From Fimenecus sp052298855 (GTDB taxonomy: Bacteria > Bacillota > Clostridia > Oscillospirales > Acutalibacteraceae), in contig DAVZXP010000002.1 in the NCBI GenBank assembly GCA_052298855.1, forward strand, positions 201,315-265,314: a stretch of 64,000 nucleotides of DNA. The letters run 5' to 3'. This document shows positions 7,931 to 16,387 of the stretch, in pieces. Made by a program: the position numbers and the translations under genes. Numbering within the stretch: the first letter of the stretch is position 1; every line of letters starts with the position of its first letter. Under the pieces are notes generated by a model. It searched no databases and had not been told where the DNA came from. It was given only the letters and a program-made list of their open reading frames with translations.

Positions 7931-9490
7931 ATGTTAAATATTATACCTCAACCGAACGAAATAATCATTAAAAGCGGACGCCCCGGTTTCTATCTTACAG
8001 GGGAAACAACCATTACAAAGGTACCGCTTATTATTGATGAATTTCGTGATTTTATCAAAAAGATTTTTGACATAAGACTTCACAGAGAAGAAAAAAACGA
8101 AAACTGTATTATTTTGACATATTCAGATGAAATTGAAGATGACGAGGGATACAGAATTGTTTGCGAGGACTCCATTGTTAAGATAATCGCAAAAACAGAC
8201 TGCGGTCTTTTTTATGGCTTGCAAACTCTCAAGCAGATGCTTTTACAGAGCTTTGGAAAAATACCTGCTCTTGAAATTAACGATAAGCCGATGTATAAAT
8301 ACAGAGGGTTTATGATTGACAGCGGAAGATATTGTCAATCGGTCAAGGATATTAAGAGATTTGTCAATCTTATGGCAATGCACAAGCTCAATGTTTTTCA
8401 TTGGCATTTGACCGAGGATCAGGGCTGGCGTGTTGAGATAAAAAAGTATCCCGAGCTTACCAAAAAAGGTCAGAAGCGTTCGCATACGAATTTCGGCTTT
8501 AAGAGCTATGAGGGATATTTTACTCAAGAGCAGATTCAGGATATTGTTAAGTATTGCCACGATCGATTTATTAAGGTAATACCCGAGTTTGATATTCCCG
8601 GCCATACGGTTTCGGCGATTGCTTGCTATCCTTATTTGAGCTGCTTTGACAGAGAACTGAGCGTTGCAACTCATTGGGGCGTTAAACACGATATTTTATG
8701 TGCAGGTAAGGAAAGTACATACAAATTTGTTTTTGACGTACTTGACGAGCTTATGGAGCTATTCCCCGATAAGATAATTCATCTCGGCGGTGATGAAGCT
8801 GTTAAAATGCGTTGGAAGCTGTGTCCCAATTGTCAAGCATTGATGAAAAAAGAGGGGATAAGCAACGAGGACGTATTGCAGAACTATTTTATGTCCCGTG
8901 TAAACCGTTATCTCAATGAAAAGGGCTATACATCAATGATGTGGAACTTTGAGTCAGAGTCGGGAACGGAGCTGCTTGATAAGAATATATATTGGAACGC
9001 TTGCTCGCTTGAGAGGAACAAAAAGCTTGTTCCCGACGAGCTGAAATCGGGCAGGGTAGTCGTAAATTCCAGCACATTTCCATATTATTTCGATTTTCCT
9101 CACGGTACAAACAGTCTTAAAAAGGTTTATGAGTATAATCCCGAAATTGACGGCGGTCATATTTTAGGCGTTGAGGCGTCTCTTTGGACGGAATATGTTA
9201 AGACGAGGAATAAAGCGGATTATAATTTATTTCCGAGAATAGCGGCATTTTGCGAAACGGCATGGTCACAGCCCGAGGACAAAAGCTATGACAGGTTTTT
9301 GTGCTCACTCGGAGAGTATTATGACTATCTTAATATTTATCATGTCAGATATGCGACATTGAAGCAGGCTAATCCGTCAAGGTTAAGGTCTGACGTTGAA
9401 AAAATTGTGTTCGGACGCAGGATTTTCCATTGGCAAGGGCTACACAATTTAATCGATGATGCAAAGGTACGTAAAATTGCTGAAAAATAA
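7931..9490 (+). CDS. beta-N-acetylhexosaminidase, glycoside hydrolase family 20
   Basis: The enzyme (519 residues) removes terminal N-acetylglucosamine or N-acetylgalactosamine, for example from mucin glycans. An N-terminal GH20b-like domain (to about 118) precedes the catalytic barrel. Visible motifs are MIDSGRY, FHWHLTEDQGWRVEIKKYP, PEFDIPGHT and HLGGDEA with the catalytic pair D288-E289. The start at 7931 is preferred because AAAGGA lies 6 bases upstream and the promoter excludes earlier starts. There is no signal peptide, so it is probably cytoplasmic and acts on imported oligosaccharides. glpK follows 29 bases after its stop, so co-transcription is likely. Confidence 0.9.
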   Translation: MLNIIPQPNEIIIKSGRPGFYLTGETTITKVPLIIDEFRDFIKKIFDIRLHREEKNENCIILTYSDEIEDDEGYRIVCEDSIVKIIAKTDCGLFYGLQTLKQMLLQSFGKIPALEINDKPMYKYRGFMIDSGRYCQSVKDIKRFVNLMAMHKLNVFHWHLTEDQGWRVEIKKYPELTKKGQKRSHTNFGFKSYEGYFTQEQIQDIVKYCHDRFIKVIPEFDIPGHTVSAIACYPYLSCFDRELSVATHWGVKHDILCAGKESTYKFVFDVLDELMELFPDKIIHLGGDEAVKMRWKLCPNCQALMKKEGISNEDVLQNYFMSRVNRYLNEKGYTSMMWNFESESGTELLDKNIYWNACSLERNKKLVPDELKSGRVVVNSSTFPYYFDFPHGTNSLKKVYEYNPEIDGGHILGVEASLWTEYVKTRNKADYNLFPRIAAFCETAWSQPEDKSYDRFLCSLGEYYDYLNIYHVRYATLKQANPSRLRSDVEKIVFGRRIFHWQGLHNLIDDAKVRKIAEK

Positions 9491-9528
9491 GCAATATAAC
9501 AATAATTAAATTAACAGGGGTGTTAGTT

Positions 9529-11037
9529 TTGGCAAAGTATGTAATGGCATTGGATCAGGGAACGACAAGTTCAAGGGCAATTTTGTTCGATAAGAACGGA
9601 AAGATCGTTCTCAAATCACAACACGAGTTTAATCAGATTTATCCTAAGCCCGGTTGGGTTGAGCATAATCCTATGGAAATACTCTTCTCACAATTTCAGG
9701 CTGTTACCGAGGTGCTTAGTGAAAGACGAATTTATCCGTCGGATATTGCGGCACTCGGTATAACAAATCAGCGTGAAACCACGATTTTGTGGGATAAGGG
9801 TACAGGAAAACCGATTTACAACGCTATTGTTTGGCAGTGCAGAAGAACTGCCGACATTTGCGAGGAACTTAAAAAGGACGAGGAGTTTTGCAAGTACATA
9901 AAAGACCATACGGGTCTTGTAGTTGACGCTTATTTCTCGGCGACGAAAATCAAATGGGTTCTTGACAATGTACCGGGTGCGAGAATACTTGCGGATGCGG
10001 GTCAGCTTCTTTTCGGTACGGTTGAGACTTGGCTTATATGGAATTTAACAGCAGGTAAGGTTCACGTAACTGACTATTCCAATGCGTCACGAACAATGTT
10101 GTTCGACGTTGATAAGCTCTGTTGGGATGAGCATATTTGCAAAAAGCTTGGCATTCCTATGTCGATTTTGCCTAAGGCTGTTCCGTCAAGTCAGGTTTAC
10201 GGTAAGGTTGAGCCCGGTATTCTCGGCTTTGAGGACCTTGTCGACATACCGATTGCAGGTGCTATCGGCGACCAGCCTGCCGCTTTGTTCGGTCAGGGCT
10301 GCTTTGAGGCAGGTCAGGCCAAGAACACCTACGGTACAGGCTGCTTCTTGCTTATGAATACAGGCGAAAAGAGAGTTGAATCCCATAACAATCTCGTTAC
10401 GGGTGTTGCTTGGGGTATCGGCGATAAGGTAACCTATGCTATTGAGGGCTCGGCATTCAACGCAGGCTCTGTAATTAAATGGTTGAGAGATGATTTACAT
10501 ATTATCGACCACGCCGCAAGGTGTGATGAATTAGCGGAAAGCGTGCCGGATGCAGACGGAATTTATTTTGTTCCTGCGTTTACGGGTCTCGGTGCGCCGT
10601 ATTGGGATATGTATGCAAGGGGAACTATCGTGGGAATTACACGAGGCATTAACCGTGCGCACATTTGCCGCTCGGTGCTTGAAGCCATTGCCTTCCAAAT
10701 GACAGATTTGCTTGAAGCTATGAAGCAGGATTCTGATATAAATCTTTACGAGCTTCGCGTTGACGGCGGCGCATCTGTATCGGATGTTATGATGCAAATT
10801 CAGTCCGACCTTATCCGCACACCTGTTAACAGACCTAAAATGGTTGAAACAACGGCTCTCGGAGCGGCATATCTTGCAGGTCTTGCTGTCGGCTTCTGGA
10901 AGGATATTGACGAGCTTTCAAAAATCCGTCAGGTCGACAAGCTCTTTGAGCCTAAGATGGAAATCGAAAAACGCAACGAACTTTATCACGGCTGGCTTCG
11001 TGCGGTTGAGCGTTCGAGAGATTGGATAGAACACTAA
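9529..11037 (+). CDS. glpK: glycerol kinase
   Basis: GlpK (502 residues) phosphorylates glycerol to glycerol 3-phosphate. It is a FGGY-family kinase: N-terminal phosphate loop ALDQGTTSSRAILFD, then GITNQRETTILWD and VWQCRRT, and in the C-terminal half GAIGDQPAALFGQGC, NTYGTGCFLLMNTG and VDGGASVSDVMMQIQSDL. I place the start at a TTG (9529) giving MAKYVMALDQ; AGGGG lies 8 bases upstream. A GTG at 9520 would overlap that ribosome site. No glycerol transporter or glycerol 3-phosphate dehydrogenase is next to it. Confidence 0.94.
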   Translation: MAKYVMALDQGTTSSRAILFDKNGKIVLKSQHEFNQIYPKPGWVEHNPMEILFSQFQAVTEVLSERRIYPSDIAALGITNQRETTILWDKGTGKPIYNAIVWQCRRTADICEELKKDEEFCKYIKDHTGLVVDAYFSATKIKWVLDNVPGARILADAGQLLFGTVETWLIWNLTAGKVHVTDYSNASRTMLFDVDKLCWDEHICKKLGIPMSILPKAVPSSQVYGKVEPGILGFEDLVDIPIAGAIGDQPAALFGQGCFEAGQAKNTYGTGCFLLMNTGEKRVESHNNLVTGVAWGIGDKVTYAIEGSAFNAGSVIKWLRDDLHIIDHAARCDELAESVPDADGIYFVPAFTGLGAPYWDMYARGTIVGITRGINRAHICRSVLEAIAFQMTDLLEAMKQDSDINLYELRVDGGASVSDVMMQIQSDLIRTPVNRPKMVETTALGAAYLAGLAVGFWKDIDELSKIRQVDKLFEPKMEIEKRNELYHGWLRAVERSRDWIEH

Positions 11038-11109
11038 ACTTAAAACAAGGACTTCCATTTCCTAATTTTAAGCTTTAGGATATAATTTTTAGTATATTTG
11101 AGGTGCAAA

Positions 11110-12282
11110 ATGGATTACGCAAAGGAATCTTTGAGACTCCACTACGAGTGGAAAGGAAAAATTGAAGTTAAGACAAGGGCAAAGGCGAACGATAAGGACG
11201 CTCTTTCTTTGGCATATACACCCGGTGTTGCTCAGCCGTGTCTTGAAATTCAAAAGGATATTTCAAAATCCTATGAGCTTACAAGACGTTGGAACACGGT
11301 TGCAGTCGTAACCGACGGTACGGCAGTTCTCGGTCTTGGCGATATCGGACCCGAAGCAGGTATGCCTGTTATGGAGGGCAAGTGCGTTTTGTTCAAGGAG
11401 TTCGGCGACGTCGATGCCATTCCGCTTTGTGTTCGTTCAAAGGATGTTGACGAAATCGTTAATTGCATTTCACTTTTGGCAGGCTCCTTCGGCGGTGTAA
11501 ACCTTGAAGATATTTCAGCACCAAGATGCTTTGAAATTGAAAGAAAGCTCAAGGAGAAAACCGATATACCGATTTTCCATGATGACCAGCACGGTACGGC
11601 TGTTGTAGTAGCGGCGGCTGTTATCAACGCTTTGCGTGTCGTTAACAAGAAAATTGAAGATTGTACCGCAGTATTTTCAGGTGCGGGCGCGGCAGGAATT
11701 GCGATCGCAAAGCTTCTAATTTCACAGGGAATTAAGAGCGTTATTATGTGCGACAGCAAGGGTATTATCTGTAAGGGAGACGAAACGCTTAACGATGCCA
11801 AAAAAGCAATAGCAGAGTTTACAAATCCTGAAAGAAAAACAGGCACTCTTGCCGATGCTATGAGAGGCGCAGATATATTTGTAGGTGTTTCTGCACCGGG
11901 TATTGTCAGTGAAGAGATGGTTAAATCAATGGCGGATAAGCCCATTGTTCTTCCTATGTCAAATCCCGTTCCCGAGATTATGCCCGACCTCGCTAAAAAA
12001 GCAGGTGCGGCTGTTGTCGGCACAGGCAGAAGTGATTTCCCAAATCAGATAAACAATGTTCTTGCTTTCCCGGGAATTTTCAGGGGAACTCTTGATTGCA
12101 GAGCGAGTGATATCAACGAGGAAATGAAGATTGCTGCTGCAAGAGCGATTGCTTCTCTTGTTTCGGATGATGAGCTCAATTCCGAGTACATTTTGCCCAA
12201 GGCTTTTGACGAAAGAGTCGGCAAAACCGTTGCAAAAGCAGTTGCCGAAGCAGCAAAGGCTACCGGCGTTGCAAGAATATAA
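11110..12282 (+). CDS. NAD(P)-dependent malic enzyme (short, bacterial type)
   Basis: This enzyme (390 residues) oxidatively decarboxylates malate to pyruvate. The family motifs are clear: LAYTPGVAQPC near the N-terminus, VVTDGTAVLGLGDIGPEAGMP, the metal site HDDQHGTAVV, and the Rossmann motif FSGAGAAGIAIAKLL. It lacks the C-terminal phosphotransacetylase-like domain of the long MaeB proteins. The ATG at 11110 has GAGGTG just upstream; an earlier TTG at 11098 is less likely. It lies 72 bases after glpK and may be expressed from the same transcript. The cofactor cannot be read with certainty. Confidence 0.93.
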   Translation: MDYAKESLRLHYEWKGKIEVKTRAKANDKDALSLAYTPGVAQPCLEIQKDISKSYELTRRWNTVAVVTDGTAVLGLGDIGPEAGMPVMEGKCVLFKEFGDVDAIPLCVRSKDVDEIVNCISLLAGSFGGVNLEDISAPRCFEIERKLKEKTDIPIFHDDQHGTAVVVAAAVINALRVVNKKIEDCTAVFSGAGAAGIAIAKLLISQGIKSVIMCDSKGIICKGDETLNDAKKAIAEFTNPERKTGTLADAMRGADIFVGVSAPGIVSEEMVKSMADKPIVLPMSNPVPEIMPDLAKKAGAAVVGTGRSDFPNQINNVLAFPGIFRGTLDCRASDINEEMKIAAARAIASLVSDDELNSEYILPKAFDERVGKTVAKAVAEAAKATGVARI

Positions 12283-12297
12283 TTAAAATGCTATAAC
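12269..12297 (+). promoter_or_regulatory. candidate promoter of the small membrane protein pair
   Basis: TTGCAA (12269-12274), a 17-bp spacer and TATAAC (12292-12297). It overlaps the end of the malic enzyme gene and lies about 30 bases before the next start codon. Confidence 0.45.
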
Positions 12298-12327
12298 ACA
12301 TATAAAACAATAAAAGGAGATATAAGT

Positions 12328-12744
12328 ATGGCTTGTTTTGTAGTTCCTGTTGCCGAGGCTGTTATCGCTACGGCTGCAAAAAAAGTAATTGAAAAGAAAG
12401 AGGAAACAGTTGCCAAAGAATCTGCTGTTGGCACAATCGAAGCAAAAACAACTAACAAAATTCCGTTTTCAAGAAAGCTTGGTTGGTTGACCAAACTTCT
12501 TTGGGGCGGTTCGTTCCTTCTTGCTTTTGAACACCTTTGGCACGGTGAAATTGTTCCTTATTTCCCATTCTTAACTGCAATGAGTAATCCTGAGGATACT
12601 GCAGAAATGCTTCACGAAATGGCAACGGTTGGCGTTACAATGGCATTACTTGTGACTGCGGTTTGGTGCGTAATGCTTATTGTTTCTTCGGTAATTGAAA
12701 AGAGAGCTGAAAAAACAACACAGCAGGATAAAATATCTGATTAA
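12328..12744 (+). CDS. small membrane protein of unknown function
   Basis: This protein of 138 residues is not recognised. It opens with MACFVVPVAEAVI, followed by a charged stretch (KKVIEKKEETVAKES). Two probable membrane segments follow, at about 58-75 (LWGGSFLLAFEHLW) and 98-120 (VTMALLVTAVWCVMLIVSSVI), and the tail is polar. The ribosome site AAAAGGAG is strong. A second small membrane protein starts 14 bases downstream and a terminator closes the pair, so the two form a two-gene unit. They may form a complex or make a small transporter or sensor together; nothing in the sequence decides this. Confidence 0.8.
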   Translation: MACFVVPVAEAVIATAAKKVIEKKEETVAKESAVGTIEAKTTNKIPFSRKLGWLTKLLWGGSFLLAFEHLWHGEIVPYFPFLTAMSNPEDTAEMLHEMATVGVTMALLVTAVWCVMLIVSSVIEKRAEKTTQQDKISD

Positions 12745-12758
12745 AGGAATTAAATATT

Positions 12759-13070
12759 ATGACACTGTTAATTACAACCATCGCTGCTACTGTATGCACG
12801 GTTATTTGGTACAAAAACGCAGACAAGAATGAGCTTCGCCTCGATGTTCCTTGTTGGATGTTCTGGGGTGCCTCGATTATGTGGTTTGTTGATGCGATAT
12901 TCGAGTATGCCGAAATGGGTAGTGAATACTTTACTCCCGAAATTTCAGATATGCTCAACGACACATTCTTGGGTTTTTCTGTAATAGCTCTCGGACTTGT
13001 CGTTTGGACAGCTGTTCTTTTAATAAAAGACCCAAAAGGCGTTTTGAAAGCAAAGCTTTTTAAGAAATGA
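12759..13070 (+). CDS. small membrane protein of unknown function, partner of the preceding gene
   Basis: The product has 103 residues and is not recognised. Hydrophobic segments lie at about 2-16 (TLLITTIAATVCTVI), 29-45 (VPCWMFWGASIMWFVDA) and 70-90 (LGFSVIALGLVVWTAVLLI). Acidic residues sit between them (DAIFEYAEMGSEYF) and the tail is basic (KGVLKAKLFKK). The gap of 14 bases to the preceding gene and the terminator right after the stop indicate a bicistronic unit. Confidence 0.78.
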   Translation: MTLLITTIAATVCTVIWYKNADKNELRLDVPCWMFWGASIMWFVDAIFEYAEMGSEYFTPEISDMLNDTFLGFSVIALGLVVWTAVLLIKDPKGVLKAKLFKK

Positions 13071-13081
13071 TTTGAGAATTG

Positions 13082-13111
13082 AAAAAGACCTGACGTTTGT
13101 CAGGTCTTTTT
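13082..13111. terminator. bidirectional terminator
   Basis: AAAAAGACCTGAC, a GTTT loop and GTCAGGTCTTTTT form a strong stem with T-runs on both strands. It separates the plus-strand membrane protein pair from the convergent acyltransferase gene. Confidence 0.85.
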
Positions 13112-13132
13112 TTATGCGTTTTGTAACTGTTT

Positions 13133-14341
13133 TTATTTGTAGTCTCTTCCTGTTAAATAGTACCAAGCGGCAACGTATTTGTCAGAAGAACGGGGACGCT
13201 TTGAAGATAAAAGATAATAGGTTGAGTCCTCATCAATAATAACAAGGTTTTGCGATGAAGCATTCTGAACTCTTTTAAGCTTATCAAGCTTGAGAACTAT
13301 TGTATTTTCTTCTTCAACAAGCTCAAAGCGATCCTTGTAAAGATTGATTGTTGTATGCTCGGAAAGGGTGTGAGGTTCATTGTCGATAACAGTTGAAACT
13401 GTCTGTTCCTCTTCAGAAATAATTACGCCGTCATCAGCAGATAAGAGAATATTTTTCCATTCTTTTCTCTGCCATTTATCCCAATCAAGAACATTATCGA
13501 AGATAACCTCGTTTTTGTCACTGTGCCAAAAAGCATCTTCACCTTGCGTAACGGTATATCCACATTCGCAAGTAAATTCGTTGTCTTTTGAGTGAAGAGT
13601 GTCAACCTTGCGGCATTTAGGACAAACATAGAGAAGTCTCTCTGCATATTCGGCAAGTTTTTCACCTGAATATGTATGAGGATTTTTTCTTTGCTCCTCA
13701 TATGCGTTGACATAAATATCACGCTTGATAATCTCGTTTATTTCGTCAACGGAATATTTACTCAATTCCTCGGGACTGTATTCATTTACAACTTTTCCGT
13801 GCACGGGACCGTTTCTGCCGACATGTGCCCATCTCGGCTTGCGAAGATATCCGCCGACTGTTCTGAATGTTATAAGAGCAACTCCGGAATCCTTAACAAG
13901 CTTGCCTGTGTTGGGGGAAATATAGCCCGTTTCACCGTTTGTTGTAACCATACCTTCGGCGTGAAGTCCTACGGGAATATCTGCTCGGAGGTTTTCGAGA
14001 ATTTCCTCAACCAACATATCCGAGGATTTATTTCTTTCTTTTACAATAACACCCTCAAGCGTTCCGAGAAGAAATTTTGCAATCGGATTAAGTCTTAAAA
14101 GGAAATCGGCAGCTACAAATCGAATGTATCTGTTCAAGGCAACCATTTGATAACCCGGATCATATATGTCGGTGTGGTTTCCGATAATAATAAAGGTTTC
14201 GTGTTTCGGGGTGTACGGCTCAACCGTTGCGTGAAGATTTTTCATAAGCTTCGGTGCGACAACAGCTATCATTACCTTGATAAATCTTTTTGCCGTTCCG
14301 TAGTATCTTCTGATTCTTTTTCTGCTTTTAGGCTTATCCAT
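13133..14341 (-). CDS. PlsC-like acyltransferase with a C-terminal zinc-ribbon region
   Basis: This protein of 402 residues is a lysophospholipid acyltransferase-family enzyme. The catalytic HX4D motif is NHTDIYDP (H56, D61) and a second conserved block is EGMVTTNGETG near 129-139. Residues after about 235 are unusual for PlsC: a cysteine cluster (C240, C243, C258, C260) like a zinc ribbon, then a beta-rich region with no recognised fold. The ATG at 14341 overlaps the stop of the acyl-CoA ligase gene by 8 bases and has GAGGAAG upstream; an earlier ATG at 14362 lacks a ribosome site. The overlap suggests that the ligase supplies acyl-CoA to this enzyme. The acyl acceptor is unknown. Confidence 0.8.
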   Translation of the reverse strand: MDKPKSRKRIRRYYGTAKRFIKVMIAVVAPKLMKNLHATVEPYTPKHETFIIIGNHTDIYDPGYQMVALNRYIRFVAADFLLRLNPIAKFLLGTLEGVIVKERNKSSDMLVEEILENLRADIPVGLHAEGMVTTNGETGYISPNTGKLVKDSGVALITFRTVGGYLRKPRWAHVGRNGPVHGKVVNEYSPEELSKYSVDEINEIIKRDIYVNAYEEQRKNPHTYSGEKLAEYAERLLYVCPKCRKVDTLHSKDNEFTCECGYTVTQGEDAFWHSDKNEVIFDNVLDWDKWQRKEWKNILLSADDGVIISEEEQTVSTVIDNEPHTLSEHTTINLYKDRFELVEEENTIVLKLDKLKRVQNASSQNLVIIDEDSTYYLLSSKRPRSSDKYVAAWYYLTGRDYK

Positions 14342-16022
14342 TCTTTTCTGCTTCCTCTTCAAGTGTATGATATGCTACTTTACCTACAAGTGTTCTCGGC
14401 AAAGCGTCTCTGAACTCAATTTCCTTGGGCCACTCATACCTGTCAAGATAAGGCTTGCAGAAGTCCTTAATTCTTTCCTTTTCGCCTGCGGTTGCGGGAA
14501 CACCCTCGTTAAGAACGATATAAGCTCTGATTTTCTGCATCTTATAAGGATCTTTAACGCCGATAACACAGCAGTAGTTAACATCGGGACACTTGTCAAT
14601 AACATCTTCAATTCGTGACGGATAAACGTTGTAACCGCTTGTAACGATCATACGCTTAATTCTCTGCTTGAAGTAAACAAAGCCCTCGTCGTCCATATAG
14701 CCCATATCGCCCGTAAAGAGCCATTTTGTACCGTTTTCGTCATATTTAAGAGTGTCGTTTGTCTCTTGCTCCTCTTTAAGATAGCCGAGCATAAGAGTCG
14801 GACCTGAAAGTATGATTTCGCCGTCCTTGCCGAGCGGCACCTCGTTAAATGTACCCGGTTCAACAATTTTATAAGTAGTATCACGCAAGGGAAGACCGAT
14901 ACTGCCGGGCTTTGAACGGTCAAAGGGAGTAACACAGCTTGCTGTAACACATTCGGTAAGACCGTAGCCCTCACGGATTTGAATGTTTGCGTTGTGGTCT
15001 CTCAAGAATTTATCGGCTTTCTTTTTAAGCTCGGGGCTTAAAGCGTCGCCGCCCGAGAATACACCGACAAGGAAGGAAAGATCCTGACCGTTGAAGCGGT
15101 CTGTTTCAAACAATGCCTGATAAAGCGTCGGAACGCCTGCAATGAAGTTCGGCTTTTTCTTTAAAACTGTTTTTGCATAAGAATCGGTTGTAAACTGCGG
15201 CATAAGAATACAGCGTGCACCGTTAATAAGTATTGTGTGAATACCGATACCGAGACCGAAGCCGTGAAAAATCGGCATAACCGAAAGGAACGAGCACTTG
15301 TCGTTGAGATTAACGCCGCAAATTTCAGCAATTTGCATACCGATAGCGTTAAAGCTCAAGTCAGAGAGCATAATACCTTTTTGCTTTCCGCTTGTACCGC
15401 CGCTGTAAAGGATAACGGCAGTTTCATCCTTTCTGTAATCAACAGGGGGAAGTGTAACGCCCTTTCCTGATTTTACAAGGTCCGTCCAAAGAAAATCCCC
15501 CTTTCTGTCGGGGTACTTCATATTCTTAGTGTTCTTTGCAACGCAGTAAACAACACCGAGCGGAAGCGGTAATTCGTCCTGAATTCTTGCAACGATAATT
15601 CTTGCGTTTGTGCTTGATTCGTCAACCGCTGCCTTGACCTTTTCATAAAACATATCCATAGTAAGAATCATTTTGCTCTCTGAAAAATCAAGATAGAAAG
15701 TGATGTTTTTCTGTGCCGAAAGGGGGTGCACCATATTTGCAATAGCACCGATTCTGTTAAGTGCATAAAGGCAAATAATTCCCTGCGGAGTATTAGGCAT
15801 ACAAATTGTAACCTTATCGCCACGCTTAATGCCGTTTTTTACAAAGCCTCTTGCGACATCTTCAATATGTTTTACAAACTGAGTATATGTAGTAAGCTTG
15901 CCCTGAAAGTCATAAGCAATAGCTTTCGGGTAAGTGTTTTTTGCCATTTCAACGGCTCCGAACATTGTAGTTTCGGGGTACGGATGTACCTGTGGTGTGG
16001 GATCAAGTTTGCTTCTTTCCAT
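14334..16022 (-). CDS. acyl-CoA synthetase (AMP-forming, fatty acid type)
   Basis: The protein has 562 residues and belongs to the adenylate-forming family: ILYSGGTSGKQKGIMLS (phosphate loop), GYGLTE, the ATP-binding aspartate in LFTGDMGYMDDEG, and the hinge and lysine region KRMIVTSGYNVYPSRIED. It activates a carboxylic acid, most likely a long-chain fatty acid, to its CoA ester. GAGGAG precedes the ATG at 16022, which yields MERSKLDPTPQ. It is the first gene of a two-gene minus-strand unit with the PlsC-like acyltransferase. The chain length of its substrate cannot be read from the sequence. Confidence 0.88.
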   Translation of the reverse strand: MERSKLDPTPQVHPYPETTMFGAVEMAKNTYPKAIAYDFQGKLTTYTQFVKHIEDVARGFVKNGIKRGDKVTICMPNTPQGIICLYALNRIGAIANMVHPLSAQKNITFYLDFSESKMILTMDMFYEKVKAAVDESSTNARIIVARIQDELPLPLGVVYCVAKNTKNMKYPDRKGDFLWTDLVKSGKGVTLPPVDYRKDETAVILYSGGTSGKQKGIMLSDLSFNAIGMQIAEICGVNLNDKCSFLSVMPIFHGFGLGIGIHTILINGARCILMPQFTTDSYAKTVLKKKPNFIAGVPTLYQALFETDRFNGQDLSFLVGVFSGGDALSPELKKKADKFLRDHNANIQIREGYGLTECVTASCVTPFDRSKPGSIGLPLRDTTYKIVEPGTFNEVPLGKDGEIILSGPTLMLGYLKEEQETNDTLKYDENGTKWLFTGDMGYMDDEGFVYFKQRIKRMIVTSGYNVYPSRIEDVIDKCPDVNYCCVIGVKDPYKMQKIRAYIVLNEGVPATAGEKERIKDFCKPYLDRYEWPKEIEFRDALPRTLVGKVAYHTLEEEAEKNG

Positions 16023-16057
16023 TTCTTCTCCTCGGTTCCTTTTAATAATCACATAAT

Positions 16058-16086
16058 ATTATAGTCAATTTAATGACCGATTGCAA
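16058..16086 (-). promoter_or_regulatory. promoter of the acyl-CoA synthetase/acyltransferase unit
   Basis: -35 TTGCAA (16081-16086), a 17-bp spacer and -10 TATAAT (16058-16063) on the minus strand, about 35 bases before the start codon. Confidence 0.65.
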
Positions 16087-16387
16087 TATTAAAACATTAA
16101 ATTATGAACTGAGTATAAATAAATGGAAAAAAGGAGCAAAATTTTGATGATAAATTTAATAATTGTCGGCGAAATGGAATTATATCTCATAGTGTATGGC
16201 GGTGGCTTGCTACCGCCGTTTAATCACAACAAATTAACGGTTACAAATAATTATATTTTTATATTATATCGTAGGGGCGAACTGGGTTCGCCCGTTTTTA
16301 ATTTGCTATGAATTGACGGGCGACCGAGGGTCGCCCCTACGGTTGTCCGTTTATTTTAATATCATTTTATATGAAAATTTTCACAAG
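16087..16387. other. gene-free stretch between the acyl-CoA synthetase promoter and carB
   Basis: About 300 bases hold no convincing gene; an open frame of 62 codons here has no ribosome site and runs through the palindromic element at 16271-16340. A second small palindrome, GGCGGTGGC-TTGCTACCGCC, lies near 16199-16218. The rest is AT-rich. The carB operon ends here from the other side; no classical terminator with a T-run was found, so the palindromes may serve that purpose. Confidence 0.6.
16271..16340. repeat. 70-bp palindromic element (REP/MITE-like)
   Basis: The outer arms GTAGGGGCGA (16271-16280) and TCGCCCCTAC (16331-16340) are exact complements. An inner pair, TCGCCCGT with ACGGGCGA, is nested inside. 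The two stems are separated by unpaired G-rich bulges. Such GTAGGGGCG palindromes are, from memory, dispersed in some bacterial genomes. Only one copy is present in this window. Confidence 0.6.

Noticed and set aside
11271..12023. 250-codon open frame on the minus strand opposite the malic enzyme gene
   Set aside because: It is the complement of a strongly biased coding frame, has low-complexity alanine/proline/threonine-rich translation and no ribosome site.
16123..16311. 62-codon open frame in the region before carB
   Set aside because: No ribosome site, and the frame crosses the palindromic repeat.
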